Positions 16,801-25,561 of a DNA stretch of 64,000 bases are shown in pieces. Where the stretch lies: assembly GCA_002418205.1 (NCBI GenBank), contig DIDP01000031.1:11849-75848 (forward strand), written 5' to 3'. Source of the stretch: Anaerolineales bacterium UBA5797. GTDB taxonomy: Bacteria; Chloroflexota; Anaerolineae; Anaerolineales; Villigracilaceae. The notes beneath the pieces were generated by a model. It did no database searches. It had not been told where the DNA came from and worked only from the letters and a program-made list of their open reading frames with translations. The translations under genes were made by a program, and so were the position numbers. The stretch's first letter is position 1. The number at the start of each line of letters is the position of its first letter.

Positions 16801-18786
16801 CTACTTCATCCGCTCCGCCACCAGTTCCGCAACATCCCTGACCTGCATCGAATCGCCGTCGGCTTTGGATGCATCGTTCATCATCGTCAGACAGAACGGA
16901 CATCCCACCGCGAGCATGTTCGCTCCGGTGGATTTGGCTTCCTGGTACCTCGCTTCATTGACGCGGCCCGAGCCTGCCTCCTCCTCCTTCCACATCTGCG
17001 CGCCGCCCGCGCCGCAACAGAAGGACTTGGCTCCATTGCGCGGCATTTCAATGACCTCGATACCTGCGGATTTCAAACCGTCGCGCGGTGCATCGAAGAT
17101 CTTGTTATGTCTCCCCAGATAACACGGGTCGTGGAAGGTGACCTTCATGTTGTCGCCCTCCAAATTCATCGAGATCTTCCCCGCGCCGACCAGTTCGTTG
17201 ATCAACTGCGTGTGATGGATGACCGTGTAATTCCCGCCGAACGCGGGATATTCGTTCTTGATCGTATGCAGGCAATGCGGGCAGGTTGTCACGATCCGTT
17301 TTGGTTTTACCTCGTTGAGGATTTCCACATTCTGCGAAGCCAGTCCGAAGAAAATATCCTCGCGCCCCGCGCGGCGTGCGGAATCGCCCGTGCAGGCTTC
17401 GTTTTGTCCCAGCACCGCGTAGTTGACCCCCGCCGCGTTGAGGACCTTCGCAAAGGCTTGGGCGGTCTTCTGGGCGCGGACGTCGGTCGCGGGCGCGCAG
17501 CCCACCCACCACAGGATCTCAGGCTCGGCATTCTGTTCGATAGTTGGCACGTTCAAACCCTCCGCCCACTTCATGCGGTCTGCCTGCGAGACGTTCCACG
17601 GGTTCATATTGCGTTCCATGCCCTTGAAGGCGGTCTCAAGTTGTTTCGGGAAGTTGCTTTCCATCAGGGTCAAATTGCGGCGGATGTCGAGGATGTCGCG
17701 CATCGGCTCGTTGCCGACCGGGCAGATGTCCACGCAGGCGCCGCAGGAGGTGCATGCCCACACGGCCTCCTCGGAAATCAATTGCGTCATGGGCACATCG
17801 GTCGCGCCGCCATGATTCAAGTGATAACGTTTGTTGATCTCCAGTGCGGCTGGTGATAGCAGCTTGCCTGTGTTATAGGCAGGGCAGACTTCCTGACAAC
17901 GGTAACACATGATGCAGGCGTAGCTGTCCATGATCTGCTCCCAACCCAGATCTTTCATCGTCGCTGCGCCGAACTGCTCGATGGACTGGTCATCGAGGTT
18001 GATGTAGCTCAACTCGCCGATGGACTTGCGTTCCGGTTTCAACCCAAAATTCAACGGGGCAAAGAACAGGTGGATGTGTTTGGAGTAGGGGAAGTACGGC
18101 AGGAATGCCACCACTGCGCCGATGGACAGCCAGAACATGATCCGTTCGCCGATGAGCAATGCCCCCGCGTCCGCCCCGGACCATAAGCCTGCCACCGTTG
18201 AAATGAACGGCTGCCAGCTGTCGCGGACTCCCGACTCCGCGATGAAGAATGATTCGCCCAACAGCCGAGCGGTATTATGTGTGAGAATGAACAACGCAAC
18301 GATCGCTGAATCCCTGCGGATGCCGGCGCGGGCGTCAGGGTGGAGCAGGGTTGATTCACGCGTGGACAGGCTCGCGGGTCGGAGAATGAAGCGGCGGATG
18401 ACCATCGCAAGCATGCCGACGAGGATCGCCACGTTCGCCACGTCCGCCAGCAGACGATATCCGTCCCCGAACCATCCGAGATGTTCGAGCAATTTGAAGT
18501 TTGTGTAGGCGTAGATCAGATCCGCAAGATTGATGAGGAGGAAGGAGAGGAACCCCCAACCGATCAACGCATGAAGGATGCTGGGTCCCAGTCGAAAACG
18601 GAACACGGGCTGGAATAACCCCACCTTGACGATCAGATCGCCGATGCGCTTCCATAAGAGGTTCCAATCTGGTTTGCCGTGCCCGCTGGAGATGTGGGCG
18701 ATGATGCGCATCACGCCTTTGTATGTGAAATAGAGGGAGGCAATGGTTGCAAGTACAAAGAGGATTTTTTCGATGGGTGAGAGCAT
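16801..18786 (-). CDS. Membrane (Fe-S) oxidoreductase, HdrD/LutA-like with NarI-like membrane domain
   Basis: 661-residue membrane electron-transfer protein. The first 250 residues hold about five or six transmembrane helices in the style of a nitrate-reductase gamma or DUF3483 domain, with histidines that could bind heme b. Two 4Fe-4S clusters follow (CIMCYRCQEVCP and CTSCGACVDICP), then two cysteine-rich CCG domains (WWVGCAP ... CPHC and HDPCYLGRH ... FCCGAGG) as in heterodisulfide reductase subunit D and lactate-utilisation LutA. It probably passes electrons between a soluble dehydrogenase or ETF and quinone. It heads a minus-strand operon with the PPOX flavoprotein. Confidence 0.88.
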   Translation of the reverse strand: MLSPIEKILFVLATIASLYFTYKGVMRIIAHISSGHGKPDWNLLWKRIGDLIVKVGLFQPVFRFRLGPSILHALIGWGFLSFLLINLADLIYAYTNFKLLEHLGWFGDGYRLLADVANVAILVGMLAMVIRRFILRPASLSTRESTLLHPDARAGIRRDSAIVALFILTHNTARLLGESFFIAESGVRDSWQPFISTVAGLWSGADAGALLIGERIMFWLSIGAVVAFLPYFPYSKHIHLFFAPLNFGLKPERKSIGELSYINLDDQSIEQFGAATMKDLGWEQIMDSYACIMCYRCQEVCPAYNTGKLLSPAALEINKRYHLNHGGATDVPMTQLISEEAVWACTSCGACVDICPVGNEPMRDILDIRRNLTLMESNFPKQLETAFKGMERNMNPWNVSQADRMKWAEGLNVPTIEQNAEPEILWWVGCAPATDVRAQKTAQAFAKVLNAAGVNYAVLGQNEACTGDSARRAGREDIFFGLASQNVEILNEVKPKRIVTTCPHCLHTIKNEYPAFGGNYTVIHHTQLINELVGAGKISMNLEGDNMKVTFHDPCYLGRHNKIFDAPRDGLKSAGIEVIEMPRNGAKSFCCGAGGAQMWKEEEAGSGRVNEARYQEAKSTGANMLAVGCPFCLTMMNDASKADGDSMQVRDVAELVAERMK

Positions 18787-18894
18787 GGTTCCTCCTGAAA
18801 AAATAACGAAGCAAATGCCCGTATGGGTTTGCTTCGCCTGGGTGATCTATCGTGGTTTGATTGCAGAGGGGAGGTGCAACGACGCCATGCCTCT

Positions 18895-18924
18895 AGTGTA
18901 GCATATTAAGCCCACCGGGTGCAA
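18895..18924 (-). promoter_or_regulatory. Promoter of the Fe-S oxidoreductase operon
   Basis: Minus strand: TTGCAC (18924-18919), 18-base spacer, TACACT (18900-18895) preceded by TGC, an extended -10. Same TGCTACACT core as the promoter at 8669. Between it and the gene (18794-18833) an eight-base stem GAAGCAAA/TTTGCTTC precedes a T-rich stretch and the AGGAGG site. Confidence 0.6.
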
Positions 18925-18974
18925 CTTATGCAACTTCGAAAAAATTTACAAGGCTTGGGTTGAGGGATTCCGAT

Positions 18975-20618
18975 TTACTGACTGCTGACCTGGTTCACAT
19001 AATCGATCGCGCCCTGGCAGGCAGGTTCGAGGTATGGGGATATTCCTTCAAAGGTGAGCGGTTCCTTTTTCTCCGCCGCCAGTTCGAACGCGGTGGCAAG
19101 ACAGCCTCCCCCGGCATTGTAATTGACCAGGGTGAACTTCCACATGTCCTCGTAGGAGATTTCCAGTTGGTCGGGCGTCTTGCGATCGTTATAGTTCCAG
19201 ACCACCTGTGAAGCCTGTTCGCAGTTTGCCAGCAGCGTATGTGCAAACACCCCGATGCTGAAATTTGCACGCTCGAGATCGATCCCCAATGGACAGTTCT
19301 CGCACGTGGCATTGACCGCGCTGATCAGTGACAGCCGCGCATATTCCTGCTGTTCCTCATTCAGATGCAGATAGCCCTTGCTGCATTCCCTTGAATCCAT
19401 CACAAGCGGACAGAATTGATAGAAGAACGGCGGGTTCCATAGGAAGGTGGTATCCGCCCCGTGTTCCGTCAACTGACCAAGCCCCACATCGTTCTTTATG
19501 CTGTTTCCCGGCCAGAACTGACTCTCGATGGCGAACAGGTTCTTGAGCAGATGTGCCGGCACGCCGGTATCCTTCGCCACATTCAGGATGATGGTATCGA
19601 ACTGATTTTGCCAGGCATTGACCGCGGGACGCGCGACCTCCATGCCGCAGGCTGATGCGCTTCCATCCGGCAGCAGTCCACCATCGACGCACGAGGTCGC
19701 ATCCACCGCGCCGCCGCGGATCAGGTTGGCGGCAAGATAGTTATAGGGCACTTCCGTGCCAAGTATCTCGCTTTGGGTGGGTGTGCTCAACCAGGGGGGA
19801 GGTCCGCCGATGGGTGGCAGGACGCCCCATGCGCCCACGCAGGTTGCAATGGGCACGCCCGCCCATTGACTGCTCAAAACATCCACATACCAGAATGTCT
19901 GATCGGGATTACCTTCATCCCTTCTCGCCACGCGGATCTTTGCATCGAAGACCTGGCTGCTGTCCCCATAACTCGAATACGCCCAGAACTGGATCGTAAA
20001 AATGTCCTCGCCGGTGACGGGAAGTTTCAAACGGCAGACAGGACCACAACTGAATGACTGTTCGCCGTATAACCCCTCGATCCCTGTGATGGTGTAATCT
20101 GCCAGTGGTTCCATGCCCGTTAAAACCAAAATAGGCTCGTACTCGCAAATACTGGTTGATGATGTGTATACGGGAGTGCAGTTCTCCAGTGTCACCTGGA
20201 CGATCGGCGGAGGCAGTTTTGTAGAGATTTCCTTTTGCGCAGGCTGGCTGTCCACGAGGACGAGATAGAACCCCTTGCACAGACTTACATCGGCTTCCTT
20301 ACATGGCTTTTGCGCCACCCATTCATCGTACATCTTTTCGCCGCAATCCACATAAATATCCCCCGGCGTGGGCAGACCTTCATGATCGACCTCGATATAA
20401 CACTCGACCTCATCCTCCCCCCAGCGGATCATCCACCAGAAATATTTTGTGTAATCCACGATGGTGACGGAATAGCGGTCGGGACCGGGGGGGACCTGGG
20501 CAGGCGCGGCAGACCCTCGTGCGGATGAAGCGAAGGCGCTTCCCGCGATGACCAGGAGCAGGCTCAGCGATACAAGCCTCATTCTCCACTGAAACCGTGT
20601 CCCGACGACTTTTCTCAT
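18975..20618 (-). CDS. Secreted protein with lysozyme-like (transglycosylase) C-terminal half
   Basis: 547 residues with an N-terminal signal peptide (RLVSLSLLLVIAGSAFASSARG). Residues about 45-330 are beta-rich and carry many cysteine pairs (ENCTPVYTSSTSICEYEP, FSCGPVC), so disulfides and an extracytoplasmic site are likely. The C-terminal 220 residues resemble a soluble lytic transglycosylase/lysozyme-like fold: LKNLFAIESQFWPG gives the expected catalytic glutamate context and DVGLGQLTEHGA the following GxGQ motif. It may cleave or bind peptidoglycan. It follows ccmD by 48 bases; a TATAAT at 20645-20640 suggests its own promoter. Confidence 0.7.
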   Translation of the reverse strand: MRKVVGTRFQWRMRLVSLSLLLVIAGSAFASSARGSAAPAQVPPGPDRYSVTIVDYTKYFWWMIRWGEDEVECYIEVDHEGLPTPGDIYVDCGEKMYDEWVAQKPCKEADVSLCKGFYLVLVDSQPAQKEISTKLPPPIVQVTLENCTPVYTSSTSICEYEPILVLTGMEPLADYTITGIEGLYGEQSFSCGPVCRLKLPVTGEDIFTIQFWAYSSYGDSSQVFDAKIRVARRDEGNPDQTFWYVDVLSSQWAGVPIATCVGAWGVLPPIGGPPPWLSTPTQSEILGTEVPYNYLAANLIRGGAVDATSCVDGGLLPDGSASACGMEVARPAVNAWQNQFDTIILNVAKDTGVPAHLLKNLFAIESQFWPGNSIKNDVGLGQLTEHGADTTFLWNPPFFYQFCPLVMDSRECSKGYLHLNEEQQEYARLSLISAVNATCENCPLGIDLERANFSIGVFAHTLLANCEQASQVVWNYNDRKTPDQLEISYEDMWKFTLVNYNAGGGCLATAFELAAEKKEPLTFEGISPYLEPACQGAIDYVNQVSSQ

Positions 20619-20626
20619 ATAAGAAG

Positions 20627-20654
20627 AGAGTCCGCTTGCATTATAGCGGACTCT
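20627..20654 (-). promoter_or_regulatory. Ten-bp hairpin overlapping a -10 box between ccmD and the transglycosylase-like gene
   Basis: Perfect stem AGAGTCCGCT/AGCGGACTCT with an eight-base loop. On the minus strand the loop and stem edge contain an exact TATAAT (20645-20640), 21 bases before the next gene's ATG. It may be a weak terminator for ccm transcripts, a promoter, or both. Confidence 0.5.
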
Positions 20655-20666
20655 TGTATCTTGTGG

Positions 20667-20891
20667 TTATCTTTTCACTGACTTTTTGGTTACAGATTTT
20701 GACTTCTTTTTTGCGGGTCCCGCCTGGGCGGAGGCAGCCTTGTCCATTTCCTCGAGCGTGGTGAGGTCCTGTTGCAGGTTGCGGCTGCGGAGGTACATGC
20801 TGGCAACGTACAGGCCCATGACAACGAATGCAACAACATAGCCGGCGATCATGTAGCCTGAGGTATCGGGAGTGGTCGTTTGTAGGAACAT
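20667..20891 (-). CDS. ccmD: CcmD-like small membrane protein
   Basis: 74-residue single-pass membrane protein: one N-terminal helix (MIAGYVVAFVVMGLYVASMYL), then a charged cytoplasmic tail rich in lysine. Position directly after ccmC and topology match CcmD, which helps release holo-CcmE from the CcmABC complex. Two starts are possible: 20906, whose ATG overlaps the ccmC stop (ATGA), and 20891, which has a GGAG box; I prefer the latter. Confidence 0.75.
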   Translation of the reverse strand: MFLQTTTPDTSGYMIAGYVVAFVVMGLYVASMYLRSRNLQQDLTTLEEMDKAASAQAGPAKKKSKSVTKKSVKR

Positions 20892-20902
20892 GATATCTCC
20901 AA

Positions 20903-21601
20903 TCACATGGTGACTTTAAGTTTGAGTTGTTCGACCTTTTCCTGCAGGTCGCCGAGGCGGATGCGATTCCAGAACAGGTCGATGAAGATGATCGTGAATG
21001 TGAACAGCGCGAAGAAGAACGCCACGCGCATGTCAGCGGTCATGCTGAAGCCGCCTTCCGCCTCGGCATTGGCGCCGCCGATGACCACCGGGTGGATGGT
21101 GCGGAACAGGCGGATGGCAAAGAAGGTGATCGGTGCACTGAGCCCGCCCACGAGCGCATAGACCGCGCCGAAGCGTGCGCGCCGGTCGGGATCATCGATC
21201 CCCTGGCGAAGCATGAAATAGGCGATGTAGATCAACTCGGTGACGGCGGCGGTGGTGAGGCGCGGGTCCCAGGTCCACCAGGTGTTCCATGCCGGACGTG
21301 CCCAGATCGAACCCAGCACAATGGTGATAAAGAAGAAGATCAGGCTGACTTCGATGGCCGCGACCTGATAACGGTCCCATTTCAGATCTTTTTTTACAAG
21401 ATAGATGACGCTAAAGACTGCCGCGAGGATGAAACCGAGCAGGGCAGTCCATGCTGTGCCGATGTGGAAATAGAACACGCGCTGGACATCGCCCATCACG
21501 AGTTCGGTGGGTGCAAAGACGAGCGCCAGATAGGTCGAAATTCCAAGCAGGATGATGGAAACGACATCAAGTATTGTGAGTGTTACAGGTTTGGATTGCA
21601 T
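20903..21601 (-). CDS. ccmC: Cytochrome c biogenesis heme-handling protein CcmC
   Basis: 232-residue integral membrane protein with six helices and the tryptophan-rich WWD signature (WNTWWTWDPRLTTAAVTELIY) that presents heme to CcmE on the outer face, with flanking histidines (FHIGTAW; TIHPV). Start taken at 21601 because GGAGG lies eight bases upstream; the frame extends five codons further to 21616. It ends overlapping ccmD. Member of the minus-strand ccm operon. Confidence 0.93.
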   Translation of the reverse strand: MQSKPVTLTILDVVSIILLGISTYLALVFAPTELVMGDVQRVFYFHIGTAWTALLGFILAAVFSVIYLVKKDLKWDRYQVAAIEVSLIFFFITIVLGSIWARPAWNTWWTWDPRLTTAAVTELIYIAYFMLRQGIDDPDRRARFGAVYALVGGLSAPITFFAIRLFRTIHPVVIGGANAEAEGGFSMTADMRVAFFFALFTFTIIFIDLFWNRIRLGDLQEKVEQLKLKVTM

Positions 21602-21631
21602 GTAATGCTCCTCCATAAATTTTAAGGAATT

Positions 21632-22339
21632 CTATTCCTCGACTACATTATCGAATACCATGAAAGCCACGGCAATGAAAATAATGTCATAAGCGATCAA
21701 AAGGTTGATGGGCAGGAGAAATTCGGACAGTTCCAGACCCTCCAAAAATCCGTTGCTGGCTTTGACCGCTGCCAGCAGGACCGGGACGACGACCGGAAAA
21801 AGCAGGATGGGGAGCAGGATGTCGCGCGTCCGCGTTTGCACGGACATGGTGGAGAGCAGCGTGCCGACACCGACGTAACCGATCGACCCAAGCAGGATGA
21901 CCATCAACAAGCCCGGCTGGAAAAGATTGATGTTGTAAAGGACGCTATAGACCGGCAGGACGATGATCTCCACGATCAGCATGAATGCCAGGTTGCTGAT
22001 GACCTTGCCGAAGTAGATCGCGGACCGATCCACAGGCGCGAGCAGAAGACCGTCCAGACAGCCGCGGTCTTTCTCGATCGCCATCGAGCGGTTAAGACCA
22101 AGCGTCCCTGCGAAGGCGAATGTTGCCCAGAGCACGCCCGAGGTCACAGACCGGCGCGTTTCCACATCCAGTTCGAGGGCAAAGTTGAAGATCAGGATGA
22201 TGAGCAGGGAGAAGACCAGCATGGCGGAGAACAGTTCACGCGAACGGAACTCGGCTTGCAGGTCCTTCCATACCACGGCTGAGACTGCTTTGATGAAATT
22301 GCCCGAGGGCGGCTGTGCGTTGGGTTGTCCGTTTGCCAT
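21632..22339 (-). CDS. ccmB: Heme exporter membrane subunit CcmB
   Basis: 235-residue membrane subunit of the CcmAB ABC complex, with six hydrophobic segments and the family core LNRSMAIEKDRGCLDGLLLAPVDRS in the cytoplasmic loop, where it meets CcmA. The ATG is one base after the ccmA stop codon. The complex uses ATP to release holo-CcmE from CcmC. Confidence 0.93.
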   Translation of the reverse strand: MANGQPNAQPPSGNFIKAVSAVVWKDLQAEFRSRELFSAMLVFSLLIILIFNFALELDVETRRSVTSGVLWATFAFAGTLGLNRSMAIEKDRGCLDGLLLAPVDRSAIYFGKVISNLAFMLIVEIIVLPVYSVLYNINLFQPGLLMVILLGSIGYVGVGTLLSTMSVQTRTRDILLPILLFPVVVPVLLAAVKASNGFLEGLELSEFLLPINLLIAYDIIFIAVAFMVFDNVVEE

Positions 22340-22340
22340 G

Positions 22341-23039
22341 TTAATCAGCCAGTGCCTGTTTATAGAATGAAAGCAGGTTGCTCCTGCGGAGCTGCCTGCG
22401 GGTTGCGGACGCGGCGATCACACCGCGCGAGAGAATATCGAACCGGGTCGCCAGATCTTCCGCGCGTGCCAGGTCGTGTGAGGTCATTACCACGGTCCGT
22501 CCCTTTGCCGCGACGGTTTGCAGTACCTCGTCGAGCATGGACGAGGCATCCTGGTCGAGCCCGGTATAAGGCTCATCGAAGAGCATCACATCCGGGTCAT
22601 GGAGCACGGCGCGCCCGATGGCGAGACGCTGCTGCATTCCGCGCGAATATGTGCGCACAAGGTCGCGCCGGCGGTTCTCGAGTCCGACCATTTCCAAAAC
22701 TTCCGTGATGCGCGCTTCCATGTTTGGGAGGTTGTACATGCGCGAATAGAAGCGCAGGTTTTCCTCGGCGGTCAGATCACCGTAGAGCAGCGGGAGATGC
22801 GAAACGACGCCCAATCTTGCCCGCACCGCAGCGGCTTCATGAGGCAGGCGATACCCAGCTACATTCACTTCACCCAATGATGGGCGGGACAATGAAGCCA
22901 GGATGCGCAGGAAGGTTGTTTTGCCCGCGCCGTTGGGGCCAAGCAGCGCCACGAATTCACCCGGCTGGACTTCGAAGTCCAGCCCGCGCAGGACGGTTTT
23001 TAACCCAAATCGTTTGACAAGTTTTTTGACGGTGATCAT
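22341..23039 (-). CDS. ccmA: Heme exporter ATP-binding subunit CcmA
   Basis: 232-residue ABC ATPase. Walker A is GPNGAGKTT, the signature is YSRGMQQRLAIGRA (a variant of LSGGQ, usual for CcmA-like proteins), Walker B is VMLFDEP and the switch histidine is in TSHD. Adjacent to ccmB and ccmC, which fixes the assignment. Confidence 0.92.
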   Translation of the reverse strand: MITVKKLVKRFGLKTVLRGLDFEVQPGEFVALLGPNGAGKTTFLRILASLSRPSLGEVNVAGYRLPHEAAAVRARLGVVSHLPLLYGDLTAEENLRFYSRMYNLPNMEARITEVLEMVGLENRRRDLVRTYSRGMQQRLAIGRAVLHDPDVMLFDEPYTGLDQDASSMLDEVLQTVAAKGRTVVMTSHDLARAEDLATRFDILSRGVIAASATRRQLRRSNLLSFYKQALAD

Positions 23040-23048
23040 ATTATTTTC

Positions 23049-23098
23049 GTAGAGGCGAGGTCATCTCGCCCAATTGGACGGGGAAGCCCCGCCCCTAC
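23049..23098. repeat. GC-rich palindromic intergenic repeat
   Basis: GTAGAGGCGAGG and CCCCGCCCCTAC are near-complementary ends; internally GGCGAGG/CTCGCC and GGGG/CCCC can form two small hairpins. It fills the whole 62-base gap between the cytochrome c gene and ccmA. This style of repeat is common between genes in Chloroflexi and cyanobacteria (from memory). Confidence 0.65.
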
Positions 23099-23101
23099 AA
23101 A

Positions 23102-24997
23102 TTACATCATTTCCTTCAGGATCTCTTTCAACTCGGCGCGGCGTTTTTGGTAGGCCTCGTCCGAGATCTTTTTGGCGCGGTGCAGGTCATCCAGTGCGAT
23201 GATCGCATCCATCACCTCCTCGGAGGATTCGAATTCCTCTTCCTCATCCTCCTCGCCTTCCGTCTCTTCCTCCTCTTCGGTGCGTGAACGGTCGCGCAGG
23301 AACATCCAGCCTCCTGCAAGGATCAGGGCGATCCCCAATCCGCCCGCGGCGATCAGGAGCGTGTTGTTGGTGGAAGGAGCCGCGCTGGCATCCGCCGGAG
23401 CCGCCGCCTTTGGCGTCCCGCTGACCTTAAAGTTCAACGTATCGCCCGCCTTCAAGTTCGTGGCAAGGTAGGATTGATAGACCGCACCCTGAATGGTCTG
23501 CGGGCTGTCTGGTGTGACCAGGTCGCCCTCGACCTCCATGCCATCCGGCACAAAGATCCGCACGACCGCCACAGGCAGGACCACAGGCTGTGAGAGCGAG
23601 ATCTCCTTTTCCCTGGGGACGGATGAAAAGGCGAGAATGCCATATGGCATATCGTTGGGGCGCATCGCAAAACCTTCATCGATACTCAGGAAGGGCGCGC
23701 TATCCTGAACGGCTTCATACCCGAGTCCCTGTGCGCCGGTCGGGAATTTCAGGAAAGGGATCTCCTGTTGCGTTCCCATGGTCACCGCCACGATCGATTC
23801 GCTCGCATTTCGGAAGTTGTACAATGCCAGAATCTGATATGTGGCGTCATTTGTGGCATCGAAGAAAATATCCAATTCGTCGACCGCCAGGACGGACGTG
23901 TCCTTCGTCACTTTATAGAGCACCAGCGGCGGCATATCGACCGAAGTCTGCCCCGCCTGGACGAACGCGGGTTCTGTGTTGACACCGATACCGTCATAGG
24001 TCACTTCGGCGATGAAGATACGGTTCTCCGGGATCTCAACGTTATCGAATGTATATGTGCCATCCGAAGCGGCGGTGCCTTCCAGTGAGAATAACTCCAC
24101 CGGTCCGGCGTTCGGGTTTTGGAAATCGTGTTCGTAGGCGCGCAATGTGACGACCAGGTCTTCCGGCAGGTCTTCGCCGGTCTTGTTCTCGATGAGTCCG
24201 CTGACGGGACCATACCCCTCCTGGACGACCTGCGTCGCTTCAACCGGGACCTCAGCCTGGGCTGTGCCTTCGAGGGGCGTTCCCTCCGCTGACGGTGTCA
24301 CCGCGTCCGCGACGGCAGGGGTCTGGGTAACGGGAACAGCCGTCGCCTGCGCGAGAGGCGTTGTATCGAAGGAGAGGGTCCTCAGATATGCCGCAACCGC
24401 CCACATCTCGTCATCCGATAGGTTTTCCCCGAAGGCTTTCACCTCGTCGTTGCCAAGCCGCACGATGCGCGCCAATTCCACTTCGCTGATCTCGGACATG
24501 TTCGTCAGATTCTTGAAATAATCCGTGGAACAACCCGCGCAGTTGGCTTCGAACAACTCCTTGCCTTTTTGGATTTGTTCCTTTGAGGTGTGAAGGGTTT
24601 GAATGTATGCAACCACGTCCCAGCGTTGCTGATCCGTCAGGCTGGCAAACGGAGGCATGAAGCGTTCGATCTTGCCGCGTGTGACAACGGTGTACCATTG
24701 CGCTGGCGAAGCGGGACGGGCGATCTCCGGCAAGCCGAATGCAGGGACGGTCACGCCAAGTTGAATTCCCTGCGGCCCATCACCGAGACCAGTATCACCG
24801 TGGCAGGGGGCGCATTTTTCCGCATAGATCGCCGCGCCGTTCGCGACGTTCGGCGTCTCGGGCGGGACCAGCGCCAGGGTCGGCATGGGGGTGGGGGGGA
24901 TATATCCCGGCGGAGGGGTGACATCCTCTGCCAGCGTAAAGTTGCAGGCGGAGAGCAGGAGGGTTAAGACAAGAATGGTTGCGAAGCGTAATTTCAT
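23102..24997 (-). CDS. Lipoprotein with two cytochrome c domains (second heme site degenerate) and C-terminal anchor
   Basis: 631 residues. Lipobox LLLSAC places the lipid anchor on C18. The first cytochrome c domain has CAPCH (C62-H66) and a methionine candidate in ERFMPPF. The second has CAGCS (C153-S157): the heme-ligating histidine is serine, while the rest of the domain (LSDDEMWAVAAYLRTLSFD) is normal. A beta-rich carboxypeptidase-regulatory-like middle follows, then a transmembrane helix near residue 535-555, a run of acidic residues and a short cytoplasmic SHOCT-like tail (DLHRAKKISDEAYQKRR). It probably carries electrons at the outer face of the membrane; its maturation genes surround it. 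Confidence 0.85.
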   Translation of the reverse strand: MKLRFATILVLTLLLSACNFTLAEDVTPPPGYIPPTPMPTLALVPPETPNVANGAAIYAEKCAPCHGDTGLGDGPQGIQLGVTVPAFGLPEIARPASPAQWYTVVTRGKIERFMPPFASLTDQQRWDVVAYIQTLHTSKEQIQKGKELFEANCAGCSTDYFKNLTNMSEISEVELARIVRLGNDEVKAFGENLSDDEMWAVAAYLRTLSFDTTPLAQATAVPVTQTPAVADAVTPSAEGTPLEGTAQAEVPVEATQVVQEGYGPVSGLIENKTGEDLPEDLVVTLRAYEHDFQNPNAGPVELFSLEGTAASDGTYTFDNVEIPENRIFIAEVTYDGIGVNTEPAFVQAGQTSVDMPPLVLYKVTKDTSVLAVDELDIFFDATNDATYQILALYNFRNASESIVAVTMGTQQEIPFLKFPTGAQGLGYEAVQDSAPFLSIDEGFAMRPNDMPYGILAFSSVPREKEISLSQPVVLPVAVVRIFVPDGMEVEGDLVTPDSPQTIQGAVYQSYLATNLKAGDTLNFKVSGTPKAAAPADASAAPSTNNTLLIAAGGLGIALILAGGWMFLRDRSRTEEEEETEGEEDEEEEFESSEEVMDAIIALDDLHRAKKISDEAYQKRRAELKEILKEMM

Positions 24998-25043
24998 GAG
25001 AGTCCTTCAAGACGTTGTTCGTAGGTGAAACGCACCTTTATGT

Positions 25044-25553
25044 TTAGTTCAAGGTTTTGCCGCAGGATGGACAGAATTTATCCGAAGCCATGATGGGCTT
25101 GCCGCAGTTCGGGCAGAACCCCGCGGACTTGTCCTTGCGCCCCTTGCGGCGCGAGGCGATCAGCGATTCGATGTCATCGTCCGTGGGTTCGGCATTGCGT
25201 GAGGATGAGTCGGCGCGGCGTGCGGCAACGGCTTTTTCGATGCGCGATTCGGTATCCTGCGCGGAGCCAGTCTGCGGGGCGAAGGAATCGATCTTCCGCA
25301 GGATGTCCGCACCTTTTTGCAGCAGGTTCGTGCGTTGCGTTGGGTAATCCTCCTCGGGGATCTTCCCGAGTTTGTAATCGAAATCAAGCTCCTGCAGGGA
25401 GTTGACCACGCGGTCGCGTTCCGCCATGAGGGCGGAGAGTTCGTGTTCCTCCTCTGTGACGCGGCGGGCGCGTCGTTCGAGGAGCGGGGCATACAGATAA
25501 AAACCGACCAGGATCATGACCCCAAGCGTAAGTAGGACTGCGGCGATTTCCAT
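25044..25553 (-). CDS. CcmI-like N-terminal membrane protein with C-terminal zinc ribbon
   Basis: 169 residues: one N-terminal transmembrane helix, a coiled helical segment (ERDRVVNSLQELDFDYKLGKIPEEDY) much like the start of CcmI/CycH, then a linker and a zinc ribbon (FCPNCGKPI ... FCPSCGKTLN). The TPR domain normal in CcmI is missing. Context between ccmG and the cytochrome c lipoprotein supports a part in cytochrome assembly; the zinc ribbon is unusual for that job. Confidence 0.7.
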   Translation of the reverse strand: MEIAAVLLTLGVMILVGFYLYAPLLERRARRVTEEEHELSALMAERDRVVNSLQELDFDYKLGKIPEEDYPTQRTNLLQKGADILRKIDSFAPQTGSAQDTESRIEKAVAARRADSSSRNAEPTDDDIESLIASRRKGRKDKSAGFCPNCGKPIMASDKFCPSCGKTLN

Positions 25554-25561
25554 GGATCCCT

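Noticed and set aside
16747..17856. 369-codon plus-strand frame over the Fe-S oxidoreductase
   Set aside because: Antisense shadow of a gene with clear 4Fe-4S and CCG motifs.
23172..23471. Serine-rich plus-strand frame over the cytochrome c gene tail
   Set aside because: It is the antisense of the acidic Glu-rich tail.
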